NCBI GenBank assembly: GCA_964649385.1
Contig: CAZYRA010000063.1
Span: forward strand, 1-6,988
DNA length: 6,988 bases
Direction: 5' to 3'
Source: UBA5760 sp964649385
GTDB taxonomy: Bacteria > Chloroflexota > Dehalococcoidia > Dehalococcoidales > UBA5760
Part shown: piece by piece, positions 1 to 6,165 of the stretch
How positions within the stretch are numbered: position 1 is the first letter of the stretch
How the letters are laid out: the number at the start of each line of letters is the position of its first letter
Position numbers and translations under genes: made by a program
The notes under the pieces: model-generated
The model's input: the letters and a program-made list of their open reading frames with translations, nothing else
What the model was told of the DNA's origin: nothing
The model's database searches: none

Positions 1-4
1 CCAT
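1..4 (-). CDS. Start of next operon gene (only first codon in window)
   Basis: A minus-strand ATG occupies positions 4 to 2 and is preceded by AAGGAG (positions 14-9) with a 4-nt spacer, a good ribosome binding site. The rest of the gene lies outside the window, so nothing of the product is visible. By analogy with the TCA clusters of Dehalococcoides, as I remember them, malate dehydrogenase is a reasonable guess for the gene after isocitrate dehydrogenase, but this is inference only. It lies about 120 bp after the dehydrogenase stop and has its own candidate promoter. Confidence 0.6.
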
Positions 5-64
5 TAATCTCCTTTCTTGCCATTTGGTATGGCTGGAACACAATTGGCTACTCAAAGAAAGCCC

Positions 65-93
65 ATTATAGCACACAACCCGGCTGCGGTTAA
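65..93 (-). promoter_or_regulatory. Candidate internal promoter for the gene at the left edge
   Basis: On the minus strand a perfect TATAAT (-10, positions 70-65) follows a TTAACC (-35, positions 93-88) at exactly 17 nt. Transcription would start near position 58 and give a leader of about 54 nt before the ATG at position 4. The -35 matches consensus at four of six positions. The promoter lies in the gap after the isocitrate dehydrogenase stop, so the next gene can probably be transcribed independently as well as by read-through. Confidence 0.55.
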
Positions 94-126
94 AAAGGGA
101 ACCGGGCAGCGTCAGGTATCCGCCGG

Positions 127-1203
127 CTACCCCAGTTTTTCCATCACGGCATCAGCTACCTGTGAAGTGCCGACCGCGGTACCAGACACCCCTCGTTTCA
201 GGTCATAGGTAACGTTCTTACCATCGGCGATAACCCCAGCTATCGCCCTCTCCAACCTGCCGGCAGCCTCCCCTTCCCCAAGATGGCGAAGCATCATCAC
301 GCCGGAGAGCATCATAGCCATAGGATTAACTTTGTTCAACCCGGCATACCTGGGAGCACTGCCGTGCGTCGGTTCAAACAAGGCTATCTCATCGCCCAGG
401 TTAGCCCCGGGAGCCAGGCCCAATCCCCCCACCAGGCCGGCACAGAGGTCGGAGAGAAGGTCACCGTAAAGGTTGGGCGCAACCAGTACATCAAATTCAT
501 GCGGCTTCTGCACCAACTGCATATTCATGTTGTCCACAATCTTGTCCTCAAAGTCAATATCAGGGTAATCTCGGGCTACCTCCCGGGCCATAGAGAGAAA
601 CAGCCCGTCGGAGAACTTCATGATATTGGCTTTATGTACCGCAGTTACCCTCTTGCGGTGATTTACCCGGGCATACTCGAAAGCAAACCGGACAATTCTC
701 CTGCTGCGCATCTCGGAAATCACCTTGATGCTAAAACCCGAGTCCGCTCTAACCGTCTCAGCCTTAGTATCCGAGATAAGCTCTATCAGCCTGGCTGCCT
801 CAGGGGTACCCTTTTCAAACTCGATACCGCTGTAGAGGTCTTCAATATTCTCCCGCACTATCACAATATCAATGTCCTCGTAGCGTGAAGGTGCACCGGG
901 ATAGGACTTACAGGGACGCAGGCAGGCATAAAGATCCAGGCTTTTACGCAGGGCGACATTAACACTGCGAAACCCGGAACCAACCGGTGTGGTAACCGGT
1001 CCCTTAAGGGCTACCCTGTTTTTCCTGATTGACTCCAGCACCGATTCGGGAAGTACAGTGCCCAGCGTATCCTGAGCAGTAGCCCCCACACAGACTGTAT
1101 CCCAGTCAAAAGCAACGCCGGTAGCTTCCAGTACCTTCACTGTAGCCTCAGTAAGCTCAGGTCCTACGCCATCACCGGGGATAAGAGTAATTCGGTAGGC
1201 CAT
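127..1203 (-). CDS. icd: Isocitrate dehydrogenase, IDH3-like fold with NADP-type cofactor residues
   Basis: Oxidative decarboxylation of isocitrate to 2-oxoglutarate in the cytoplasm; 358 residues, the usual length for the short IDH/IPMDH family. Substrate residues are visible: S80 and N82 in the SVNVALR segment (E. coli S113/N115), R86, R96, R117 in RENIEDLYSG, Y124 and K191 in HKANIMK. Metal ligands are D224, D248 and D252 (NLYGDLLSDLCAG). The SxN motif excludes isopropylmalate and homoisocitrate dehydrogenases, which carry other residues there. Overall the protein reads like human IDH3A. However, the cofactor positions are R285, Y286, V292, Y333 and R337, which match the NADP set of E. coli Icd (K344, Y345, V351, Y391, R395) and not the NAD set (D, I, A, K, S). 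The ATG overlaps the upstream TGA by one base (TGATG), and GGGAGG lies 7 nt before it, so translation is probably coupled. Confidence 0.93.
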   Translation of the reverse strand: MAYRITLIPGDGVGPELTEATVKVLEATGVAFDWDTVCVGATAQDTLGTVLPESVLESIRKNRVALKGPVTTPVGSGFRSVNVALRKSLDLYACLRPCKSYPGAPSRYEDIDIVIVRENIEDLYSGIEFEKGTPEAARLIELISDTKAETVRADSGFSIKVISEMRSRRIVRFAFEYARVNHRKRVTAVHKANIMKFSDGLFLSMAREVARDYPDIDFEDKIVDNMNMQLVQKPHEFDVLVAPNLYGDLLSDLCAGLVGGLGLAPGANLGDEIALFEPTHGSAPRYAGLNKVNPMAMMLSGVMMLRHLGEGEAAGRLERAIAGVIADGKNVTYDLKRGVSGTAVGTSQVADAVMEKLG

Positions 1204-1712
1204 CAGACATCCTCCCTATTCACTCTAAAGTCGCCATACTTCTCAAGGTAAGGCAAAAGCCCTCCCTCATTAAGAATATGGAGCATAATCTCGGGGATTT
1301 TACTAAAGTTAATCCGGATGCTATTGGTTACATCATGGATGGTACCCGCTTGAAGGTCTATCTCTAATTCATCACCGTCATCAATACTATCGGTATCGCA
1401 TAACAAGACGGGAAGCCCCAGGTTAATAGCATTCCTGAAAAATATCCGGGCTACCGACTTAGCCAGTATCGCCCGCACCCCGGCCATCTTGATAACTAGC
1501 GGGGCATGCTCACGGCTGGAACCAAGCCCGAAGTTATTGCCGGCAACGATGAAATCTCCCCCTTTTACCCTGGTGACAAAGGTAGGGTCAGCATCTTCCA
1601 TAGCATGCTTAGCCAACTCGGGAAGGTTACTCCTTAGGTAAGCAAACCGGCCTGGTATAATCTGGTCGGTTGAGATACCTGAGCTAAACTTAAAGGCACG
1701 GCCCGTAAGCAA
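1203..1712 (-). CDS. LeuD/aconitase-type hydro-lyase small subunit (YLRS substrate loop)
   Basis: Swivelling small subunit that pairs with the large subunit encoded just upstream to isomerise a tricarboxylate, most likely citrate to isocitrate. With the TTG start at 1712 it is 169 residues, normal for this subunit. Family features: STDQIIPGRF (residues 14-23), the YLRS loop (25-28), NNFGLGSSREHAP (59-71) and FFRNAINLGLP (91-101). In archaeal homologues YLRT marks homoaconitase, whereas YLVY/YLVF marks isopropylmalate isomerase; the loop arginine binds the extra carboxylate. YLRS therefore favours cis-aconitate or homoaconitate over isopropylmalate. The frame is open back to a GTG at 1733, but the Shine-Dalgarno sequence lies inside that extension, so the TTG is preferred. 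Automatic pipelines will probably call this 3-isopropylmalate dehydratase small subunit. Confidence 0.88.
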   Translation of the reverse strand: MLTGRAFKFSSGISTDQIIPGRFAYLRSNLPELAKHAMEDADPTFVTRVKGGDFIVAGNNFGLGSSREHAPLVIKMAGVRAILAKSVARIFFRNAINLGLPVLLCDTDSIDDGDELEIDLQAGTIHDVTNSIRINFSKIPEIMLHILNEGGLLPYLEKYGDFRVNREDV

Positions 1713-1719
1713 TTCTAAA

Positions 1720-1729
1720 CCTCTCCTTT
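1720..1729 (-). promoter_or_regulatory. Ribosome binding site that fixes the small-subunit start
   Basis: AAAGGAGAGG on the minus strand lies 7 nt before the TTG at 1712 (10 nt from the AGGAG core). It would be codons 2 to 5 if the GTG at 1733 were the start, and nothing resembling a ribosome site precedes that GTG. The resulting N-terminus, MLTGRAFKFSSGISTDQ, has the spacing to the TDQIIPGR motif that is usual in the family. Confidence 0.7.
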
Positions 1730-1750
1730 CCACTCCAGTCCGGAAGCTAC

Positions 1751-3004
1751 TTAAAAAAGCTCCCTGGGGTCAGTAATCTCTCCATTAAGTGCGGTGGCAG
1801 CAGCCGTAGCCGGACTGCCCAAATAGATGAAAGCCTCCGGATTACCCATTCTGCCCTTGAAGTTACGGTTAGCGGTAGATAGGCAACTCTCTCCAGCGCC
1901 CAGCACTCCCTGGTGGAGACCAAGACAGGGGCCGCAACCCGGTGGCAGAATAACAGCTCCAGCTTCAAGCAGGGTTTGGATATAACCAGCCTCCACAGCC
2001 GCCAGCAAGACTCCTCGTGACGCCGGGGCAACCACCAGCCGTGTCCGGGGACAGCACCGCTTACCCTCCACAATATTTGCCGCCACTGCCAGGTCATCGA
2101 GACGGCCGTTAGTACAGGTACCAATAACCACCTGCTGAATTTCGGTCCCTCTAAGCTCCCTGGCCGGAGCAGTATTATCTACAGTGTGGGGACTGGACAC
2201 CATCGGCTCAAGCTCAGCCAGATTAATCTCAATAGTATCCTCATAGATAGCAGACTCATCAGGTGAGAGCGACTGGTAGTCACTACCACGCCCCTGCGCC
2301 GCCAGGTAGTCCCGCGTCATTTCATCGGCCGGGAAAAGTCCGACCTTAGCCCCGGCCTCTACCGCCATATTGGCCACAGTGAGACGCTCCGAAATGCTCA
2401 TTGTGCTCACAGCACTGCCACCAAACTCCAGTGCCTTGTAGGTGGCACCATCGGCACCAATCCGCCCAATCAGGTAGATGATAAGGTCTTTAGCATAGAC
2501 ACCGGGAGAGAACTTCCCTGACAACAACACCCTGATGCTTTCCGGCACACGGAGCCAGGTCTTGCCCAGTCCGAGGGCAACCGCCCCATCCGTAGAACCC
2601 ATACCACAGGCAAAAGCCCCCAGTCCACCGGCAGTTACCGTATGAGAATCGGTACCGAGAATCAAATCACCCGGTCTGGCAAGAGACTCAGCCACTATTT
2701 GATGGCAGATACCGTCACCAACGTCTGAAAGGGCACATCCGGTCTGCCGGGCAAATCCACGGAGGAAGATATGGTCATCGGCAAGCTCACGATTCGGACT
2801 AGGAGCGGCATGGTCCAGGAAGATGACAGCCTTTACTGAAGTGGCCGGACGCTCAAAGCCGGCGGCTTGGAACTGCCGTACCGCCAACGGTCCGGTAGTA
2901 TCCTGAACAAACACCAGGGCTACTTCAGCGATGACAATATCTCCCGCCCTGGCTTCACCACCTGACCTGGCACTCAAAATCTTTTCCGCTAGTGTTCTAC
3001 CCAC
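1751..3004 (-). CDS. LeuC/aconitase-type hydro-lyase large subunit (4Fe-4S)
   Basis: Catalytic 4Fe-4S subunit, expected to act as aconitase with the downstream small subunit. Started at the GTG at 3004 it has 417 residues, the usual size of the archaeal-type LeuC/homoaconitase subunit, and begins MGRTLAEKIL, close to the typical family N-terminus. Motifs: VQDTTGP (33-39), DHAAPS (64-69), GTDSHT (117-122), cluster cysteines C297 in IGTCTNG and C357/C360 in PPGCGPCLG, and NRNFKGRMG (379-387). The frame stays open for 49 more codons to an ATG at 3151. That cysteine-rich stretch has no family counterpart, and I treat it as leader. The ribosome site is weak (GGGG, 6 nt before the GTG). The gene is first in the operon, 38 bp before the small subunit. 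Leucine-pathway isomerase is the alternative, made less likely by the YLRS loop and the adjacent isocitrate dehydrogenase. Confidence 0.87.
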   Translation of the reverse strand: MGRTLAEKILSARSGGEARAGDIVIAEVALVFVQDTTGPLAVRQFQAAGFERPATSVKAVIFLDHAAPSPNRELADDHIFLRGFARQTGCALSDVGDGICHQIVAESLARPGDLILGTDSHTVTAGGLGAFACGMGSTDGAVALGLGKTWLRVPESIRVLLSGKFSPGVYAKDLIIYLIGRIGADGATYKALEFGGSAVSTMSISERLTVANMAVEAGAKVGLFPADEMTRDYLAAQGRGSDYQSLSPDESAIYEDTIEINLAELEPMVSSPHTVDNTAPARELRGTEIQQVVIGTCTNGRLDDLAVAANIVEGKRCCPRTRLVVAPASRGVLLAAVEAGYIQTLLEAGAVILPPGCGPCLGLHQGVLGAGESCLSTANRNFKGRMGNPEAFIYLGSPATAAATALNGEITDPRELF

Positions 3005-3161
3005 AACTAACCCCAATTCCAATTTCTTTCGCCTGGCAAAGAATCGTCCCGGCTCAAGGTGATAACAGCAACCCTCTTGACAGAACCAGCAGCCAGGATA
3101 AAGTGCAGAATAGATAGAGGCCTCACCTTGGCTTTTGCTCCTGTTCCCCACCGCTTAACCT
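3005..3161 (-). promoter_or_regulatory. Long, possibly structured leader of the TCA operon
   Basis: From the predicted start site near 3161 to the GTG at 3004 there are about 157 nt, long for a simple leader. It contains two nested inverted repeats. The outer arms CAAGGTGA/TCACCTTG (8 bp, plus-strand positions 3123-3130 and 3055-3062) enclose inner CCTCT/AGAGG arms. No T-box sequence or known riboswitch consensus was recognised. The leader is also an open frame in phase with the large subunit, so a translated N-terminal extension cannot be excluded. Pairing was judged by eye. Confidence 0.35.
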
Positions 3162-3167
3162 ATGATA

Positions 3168-3196
3168 ATTGTAGCAACAAGACACCTTTGACGCAA
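3168..3196 (-). promoter_or_regulatory. Promoter of the aconitase-isocitrate dehydrogenase operon
   Basis: Minus-strand TTGCGT (-35, positions 3196-3191) and TACAAT (-10, positions 3173-3168) are separated by exactly 17 nt, a good sigma-70-type promoter. The start site would be near 3161. It faces away from the LOG-family gene, and its -10 is directly followed by one copy of the ACCTATGATA repeat. Confidence 0.6.
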
Positions 3197-3221
3197 CTCA
3201 GGATGCTGTCCTAACGCATTA

Positions 3222-3230
3222 TGATATACT
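3222..3230 (+). promoter_or_regulatory. Extended -10 promoter for the LOG-family gene
   Basis: TGATATACT matches the extended -10 pattern TGnTATAAT with one mismatch. No good -35 lies 17 nt upstream, which is usual for extended -10 promoters. Transcription would begin near 3237, about 29 nt before the ATG at 3266. Confidence 0.45.
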
Positions 3231-3265
3231 ACCTATGATATTATTTGTCGGCTGTGGAGGAAGAT

Positions 3266-3949
3266 ATGGCACACGAATATGAGATAGACGACATGGCTAA
3301 GGAAGAGTGCTGGCGGATGTTCCGCATTATGGGGGAGTTGGTGGAGGGCTTTGACAGACTGGCCGGTATTGAGCCAGCGGTGACGATATACGGTTCGGCC
3401 CGACTCAACCCGGATGACGACCTGTATGCACAAACAGAGGAAATAGCCTATCGCCTGGGACAGATAGGCTTCTCCATCATAACCGGTGGAGGCCCCGGCA
3501 TAATGGAAGCAGCCAACAAAGGGGCGCTTAAGGCAGGGGTTACTTCGGTCGGGTTGAACATTGAGCTGCCCGAAGAACAGCTTGGTAATACCTACACGAC
3601 AAAGTCAATCACATTCAATCACTTCTTTGCCCGCAAGGTCATGCTGGTAAAGTACGCTACTGCCTTTATCATAATGCCCGGTGGCCTGGGCACGATTGAT
3701 GAGGTAACCGAGGTATTGACCCTGATGCAGACCCATAAGATAAGACCCTTCCCGGTAATACTCTTCAATAGCGAATACTGGAAAGGGTTTCTGGACTGGC
3801 TGCGGGGTTCTGCCCTGTCCAGAGGTTTTATCTCTGAAGATGACTTCAAGCTACTAAGGGTCTGTGATGCCACTGGCGAGGTTGTTGAGGCTATCCAGAG
3901 GTGGTATCTGAAGCAAGAAATTAGCGGTAGGGAAGCTTTACTGAAGTAA
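3266..3949 (+). CDS. LOG-family (TIGR00730) nucleoside-monophosphate phosphoribohydrolase
   Basis: Rossmann-fold cytoplasmic enzyme of the Lonely Guy/YvdD group, once misannotated as lysine decarboxylase. Characterised members release the base from cytokinin riboside monophosphates or related nucleotides; the physiological substrate in non-plant-associated bacteria is often unknown. The 227 residues include VTIYGSAR (39-46), GGGPGIMEAANKGA (74-87), FFARK (120-124, catalytic-type arginine R123) and PGGLGT followed by E146 (138-146), the signature PGGxGTxxE. The N-terminal 35 residues are a charged helical segment ahead of the fold. The ATG at 3266 is preferred over a TTG at 3245 because GGAGG (3256-3260) lies 5 nt before it. 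The gene is divergent from the TCA operon and 112 bp upstream of the RNA nuclease gene; no functional link to either is evident. Confidence 0.9.
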   Translation: MAHEYEIDDMAKEECWRMFRIMGELVEGFDRLAGIEPAVTIYGSARLNPDDDLYAQTEEIAYRLGQIGFSIITGGGPGIMEAANKGALKAGVTSVGLNIELPEEQLGNTYTTKSITFNHFFARKVMLVKYATAFIIMPGGLGTIDEVTEVLTLMQTHKIRPFPVILFNSEYWKGFLDWLRGSALSRGFISEDDFKLLRVCDATGEVVEAIQRWYLKQEISGREALLK

Positions 3950-3987
3950 CTGTGCAATCAGCCTCTTACCTCCGCCTAGAATGCTTC

Positions 3988-4038
3988 TGATATCATCTAT
4001 TATATATATTGAGAAACTTCGGTACTGCCTGACCGGAG
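3988..4038 (+). promoter_or_regulatory. Possible promoter and small hairpin before the nuclease gene
   Basis: TGATATCAT (3988-3996) resembles an extended -10 element. Downstream, CTTCGGT (4017-4023) can pair with ACCGGAG (4032-4038), 7 bp with one G-T wobble and an 8-nt loop, ending 9 nt before the ribosome site. No T-run follows, so this is not an intrinsic terminator. The nuclease gene may thus be transcribed on its own as well as from the LOG-family promoter. Confidence 0.3.
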
Positions 4039-4061
4039 TGTATTCACAAGGGGAAAACCAT

Positions 4062-5468
4062 ATGCAGATTAAGCTGAAATTTCTCGGCGCTGCCCGGAAT
4101 GTCACGGGGTCCTGTTATCTGCTGGAGACCAATCAGAGCAGGCTTTTGGTTGACTGCGGGCTTTACCAAGAGAGGAAATTACGGTCGAGAAACTGGGTGC
4201 CTTTCCCCATCCCACCGGGCAGCCTGGACGCCATCCTCCTGACACACGCTCATATCGACCATTGTGGGCTACTGCCGAAGCTGGTTAAGGATGGCTTTCG
4301 CGGCATGATTTACTCTACCGCAGCCACCGCGGAGATTGCCAAGATCATGCTCCTTGACTCAGCAAGCCTGCAGCAAGAAGACGCCGAATTCAAGCGGAAA
4401 AGGCATCAACGCGAAAGAAGAAAGGGGCCTCGCCCCGAGTTTCCCCTCTACACCACGGAGGATGCCAGGGCTACCTTCCCTCTGTTTTCACCGGTGGACT
4501 ATGGTAACCCGGTCCAGATAAGTGATGATGTTGAAGCAACCTTCCACGACGCCGGTCACGTATTCGGCTCATCAATGATAAGGGTTAGACTAAGTGAAAA
4601 CGGTGAGCAGAGGACAGTCCTTTTCTCCGGAGACGTTGGCAGGTGGGGCAAGCCGATTCTCAAAGACCCCACACTCTTCAGCGAGGCGGACTATGTCCTA
4701 GTCGAGTCCACCTACGGCAATAGACTTCACGAAGACGTCGGGCAAATAGACAATAAATTAAGTGAGGTCATCAACACGACAATGCTGCGGGGAGGAAACA
4801 TAATCGTGCCTAGTTTTGCTCTTGAGCGGGCACAGGAATTACTGTATTACTTCAACAAATTGCAGGTTGAGAACCTAATACCGCACCTGCTGGTCTTTGT
4901 TGACAGCCCCATGGCAGTAAGCGTCACCAAAGTGTTCAAGAACCACCCGGAACTCTTCGATAAGGAGATGGCAGAACTGGTCCGGCGGAGGAGGTCCCCC
5001 TTTGCTTTCTCCGGTCTTAAGATGGTCAGCAGCGTTGAAGAATCCAAGGCAATCAACCGTGTAACGGGGACGGTGATGGTAATAGCCGGATCCGGGATGT
5101 GTACCGGTGGAAGGATAAAGCACCACCTGGTAACAAACATCTCCAGAGGGGAGAGCACTATCTTGTTTGTGGGCTACCAGGCAGTAGGCACACTGGGCAG
5201 ACAGATTGTTGATGGCGCCAGAAGCATAAGAATACTGGGACAGAGATACCCGGTTAGAGCGACTATCACCCAGATAAATGGCTTCTCGGCCCATGCCGAC
5301 AGGAGCGAGCTCTTTAGATGGCTATCCGGTCTTAAGAGACCACCCAGACACCTGTTCGTTACCCATGGCGAACCTGAATCAGCTTATCAATTTGCGGAAT
5401 TCATCAAGGAAAAGACCGGCTGGAAGACATCGGTGCCGGGATATCAGGACGAGGTTTGCCTGGACTGA
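4062..5468 (+). CDS. Beta-CASP metallo-beta-lactamase-fold RNA nuclease (CPSF73/TTHA0252-like)
   Basis: Probable zinc-dependent RNA endonuclease or exonuclease of the bacterial CPSF-like group; 468 residues, cytoplasmic. The lactamase core shows all ligands: HAHIDH (62-67), H166 in DAGHVFGSS and D191 in FSGDVGR. Beta-CASP motif A is E215 in VESTYG, motif B is H411 in GFSAHAD, and motif C is H435 in VTHGE. The conserved GSGMCTGGR (343-351) and VPSFALERAQELL (249-261) are also present. A basic segment (residues 111-124, rich in Lys and Arg) in an insert of the core could contact RNA. The ATG at 4062 follows AAGGGG with an 8-nt spacer. The open frame reaches back to 3981, but those 27 codons overlap the promoter region and lack family resemblance. 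It is distinct from RNase J, which is longer and has an extra C-terminal domain. The in vivo substrate is unknown. Confidence 0.92.
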   Translation: MQIKLKFLGAARNVTGSCYLLETNQSRLLVDCGLYQERKLRSRNWVPFPIPPGSLDAILLTHAHIDHCGLLPKLVKDGFRGMIYSTAATAEIAKIMLLDSASLQQEDAEFKRKRHQRERRKGPRPEFPLYTTEDARATFPLFSPVDYGNPVQISDDVEATFHDAGHVFGSSMIRVRLSENGEQRTVLFSGDVGRWGKPILKDPTLFSEADYVLVESTYGNRLHEDVGQIDNKLSEVINTTMLRGGNIIVPSFALERAQELLYYFNKLQVENLIPHLLVFVDSPMAVSVTKVFKNHPELFDKEMAELVRRRRSPFAFSGLKMVSSVEESKAINRVTGTVMVIAGSGMCTGGRIKHHLVTNISRGESTILFVGYQAVGTLGRQIVDGARSIRILGQRYPVRATITQINGFSAHADRSELFRWLSGLKRPPRHLFVTHGEPESAYQFAEFIKEKTGWKTSVPGYQDEVCLD

Positions 5469-5480
5469 CCCTGATGTTCT

Positions 5481-5512
5481 TTATCCCTAGCTCCGAGGTC
5501 ATACTGGGATAA
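5481..5512. terminator. Inverted repeat between convergent genes
   Basis: TTATCCC (5481-5487) and GGGATAA (5506-5512) form a perfect 7-bp stem with an 18-nt loop in the 57-bp gap between the nuclease and rhomboid stops. The position suits a bidirectional terminator. There is no T-run on either side and the loop is large, so an efficient intrinsic terminator is doubtful. Confidence 0.3.
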
Positions 5513-5525
5513 CCTACAGCCGTGG

Positions 5526-6101
5526 TTAACGGTAGATCTGTTCCTGCCTGCGCAAGAAGTAGCCCATCACCAGGCCAAAGAGTAATCCCCCGAGGTGGGA
5601 CTGCCACGCCACATTCGGGAAAAAGGAGATTATCACAAAGCCGCCAATGATTGCCGACCAGAGAGGCAGCGGGACAGGGATGGGAAAGACCAGCACCTTA
5701 AGCTTTGGCCGCATCACGGTCAGTACGCCCCCGACAGCAAAGACTGCTCCTGAGGCACCGATAGAGATAGAGAGGGGTGGCGCCAGGAGCATGTAGCAAA
5801 CACTCCCCAGCATTCCCCCCACAAAGTAAACGATAAGAAATCGCTTGTCTCCAACCAGTGCGCGCAGATACCTGCCGAAGAAATAGAGGGTAATCATATT
5901 ACCCAGAATATGCCCTATACCGGCGTGGAGAAAGAGACAGGTCAGTACTGTCCAGGGCCTCGCCGCCACAGCGCCCGGCATTAACCCGAAAAATAGAATA
6001 ATCCTGGGTGCCGTAAGGGTAATGATAAACAGCAGTACGTTTGTTCCTATTAAGACCAATATCGGGTTGAGGCGAGACCCTCGATAACTCCTATACATCA
6101 T
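5526..6101 (-). CDS. Rhomboid-family intramembrane serine protease
   Basis: Polytopic membrane protease that cleaves transmembrane segments of other proteins; substrates are unknown here. From the ATG at 6101 it has 191 residues, the minimal six-helix bacterial form without extra domains. Hydrophobic helices run at roughly 11-30, 55-75, 86-105, 111-129, 145-162 and 166-182. Catalytic serine S117 sits in IGASGAVFA and catalytic histidine H169 in QSHLGGLLFG. H59, H64 and N68 form the HxxxxHxxxN oxyanion-side motif after RPWTVLTCLF. The frame opens at a GTG at 6107, but AAGG lies only 1 nt before that codon and 7 nt before the ATG at 6101, so the ATG is chosen. It converges on the nuclease gene and has its own promoter, so it is probably monocistronic. 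Confidence 0.93.
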   Translation of the reverse strand: MMYRSYRGSRLNPILVLIGTNVLLFIITLTAPRIILFFGLMPGAVAARPWTVLTCLFLHAGIGHILGNMITLYFFGRYLRALVGDKRFLIVYFVGGMLGSVCYMLLAPPLSISIGASGAVFAVGGVLTVMRPKLKVLVFPIPVPLPLWSAIIGGFVIISFFPNVAWQSHLGGLLFGLVMGYFLRRQEQIYR

Positions 6102-6127
6102 CACCACACCTTAAGATTTTGGTGGAT

Positions 6128-6144
6128 ACTGAAACCGGTTCAGT
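6128..6144. repeat. Inverted repeat in the rhomboid gene leader
   Basis: ACTGAA (6128-6133) and TTCAGT (6139-6144) flank ACCGG, giving 6-bp arms with a 5-nt centre. It lies just after the predicted rhomboid start site near 6150, where it could be an operator or a small mRNA hairpin. Confidence 0.4.
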
Positions 6145-6156
6145 GATACAGCGATA

Positions 6157-6165
6157 ATTATACCA
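6157..6165 (-). promoter_or_regulatory. Extended -10 promoter of the rhomboid gene
   Basis: Minus-strand TGGTATAAT (positions 6165-6157) is a perfect extended -10 element. The -35 region is poor but is overlapped by a palindrome, TTCCT-AA-AGGAA at 6180-6191. The start site would be near 6150, about 49 nt before the ATG at 6101. Confidence 0.6.

Larger units (their letters stand above)
3158..3240 (+). repeat. 10-bp direct repeat flanking the divergent promoters
   Basis: ACCTATGATA occurs at 3158-3167 and again at 3231-3240. The core TATGATA occurs a third time at 3220-3226. Each full copy directly abuts a -10 box: the first that of the leftward promoter, the second that of the rightward promoter. 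This placement fits a shared operator, but AT-rich promoter sequence alone could produce part of the similarity. Confidence 0.4.

Noticed and set aside
75..126. Intrinsic terminator after the isocitrate dehydrogenase
   Set aside because: CCGG-type arms followed by TTTTT exist on the minus strand, but the stem is short and interrupted, so I do not call it.
283..888. Plus-strand open frame of 201 codons opposite the isocitrate dehydrogenase
   Set aside because: It lies entirely on the antisense of a gene with all catalytic motifs, shows no recognisable domain and has no ribosome site; a typical shadow frame.
1747..2124. Minus-strand frame of 125 codons inside the large subunit gene
   Set aside because: It overlaps the C-terminal part of the Fe-S large subunit in another frame; the composition is rich in Arg, Trp and Leu and no motif is visible.
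3005..3161. T-box, SAM or cobalamin riboswitch in the operon leader
   Set aside because: None of their conserved sequence boxes could be found; only generic inverted repeats are present.
3185..3230. TTGACG at 3188-3193 as -35 of the LOG-family promoter
   Set aside because: The distance to the -10 at 3225 is 31 nt, far too long; the extended -10 motif explains the promoter better.
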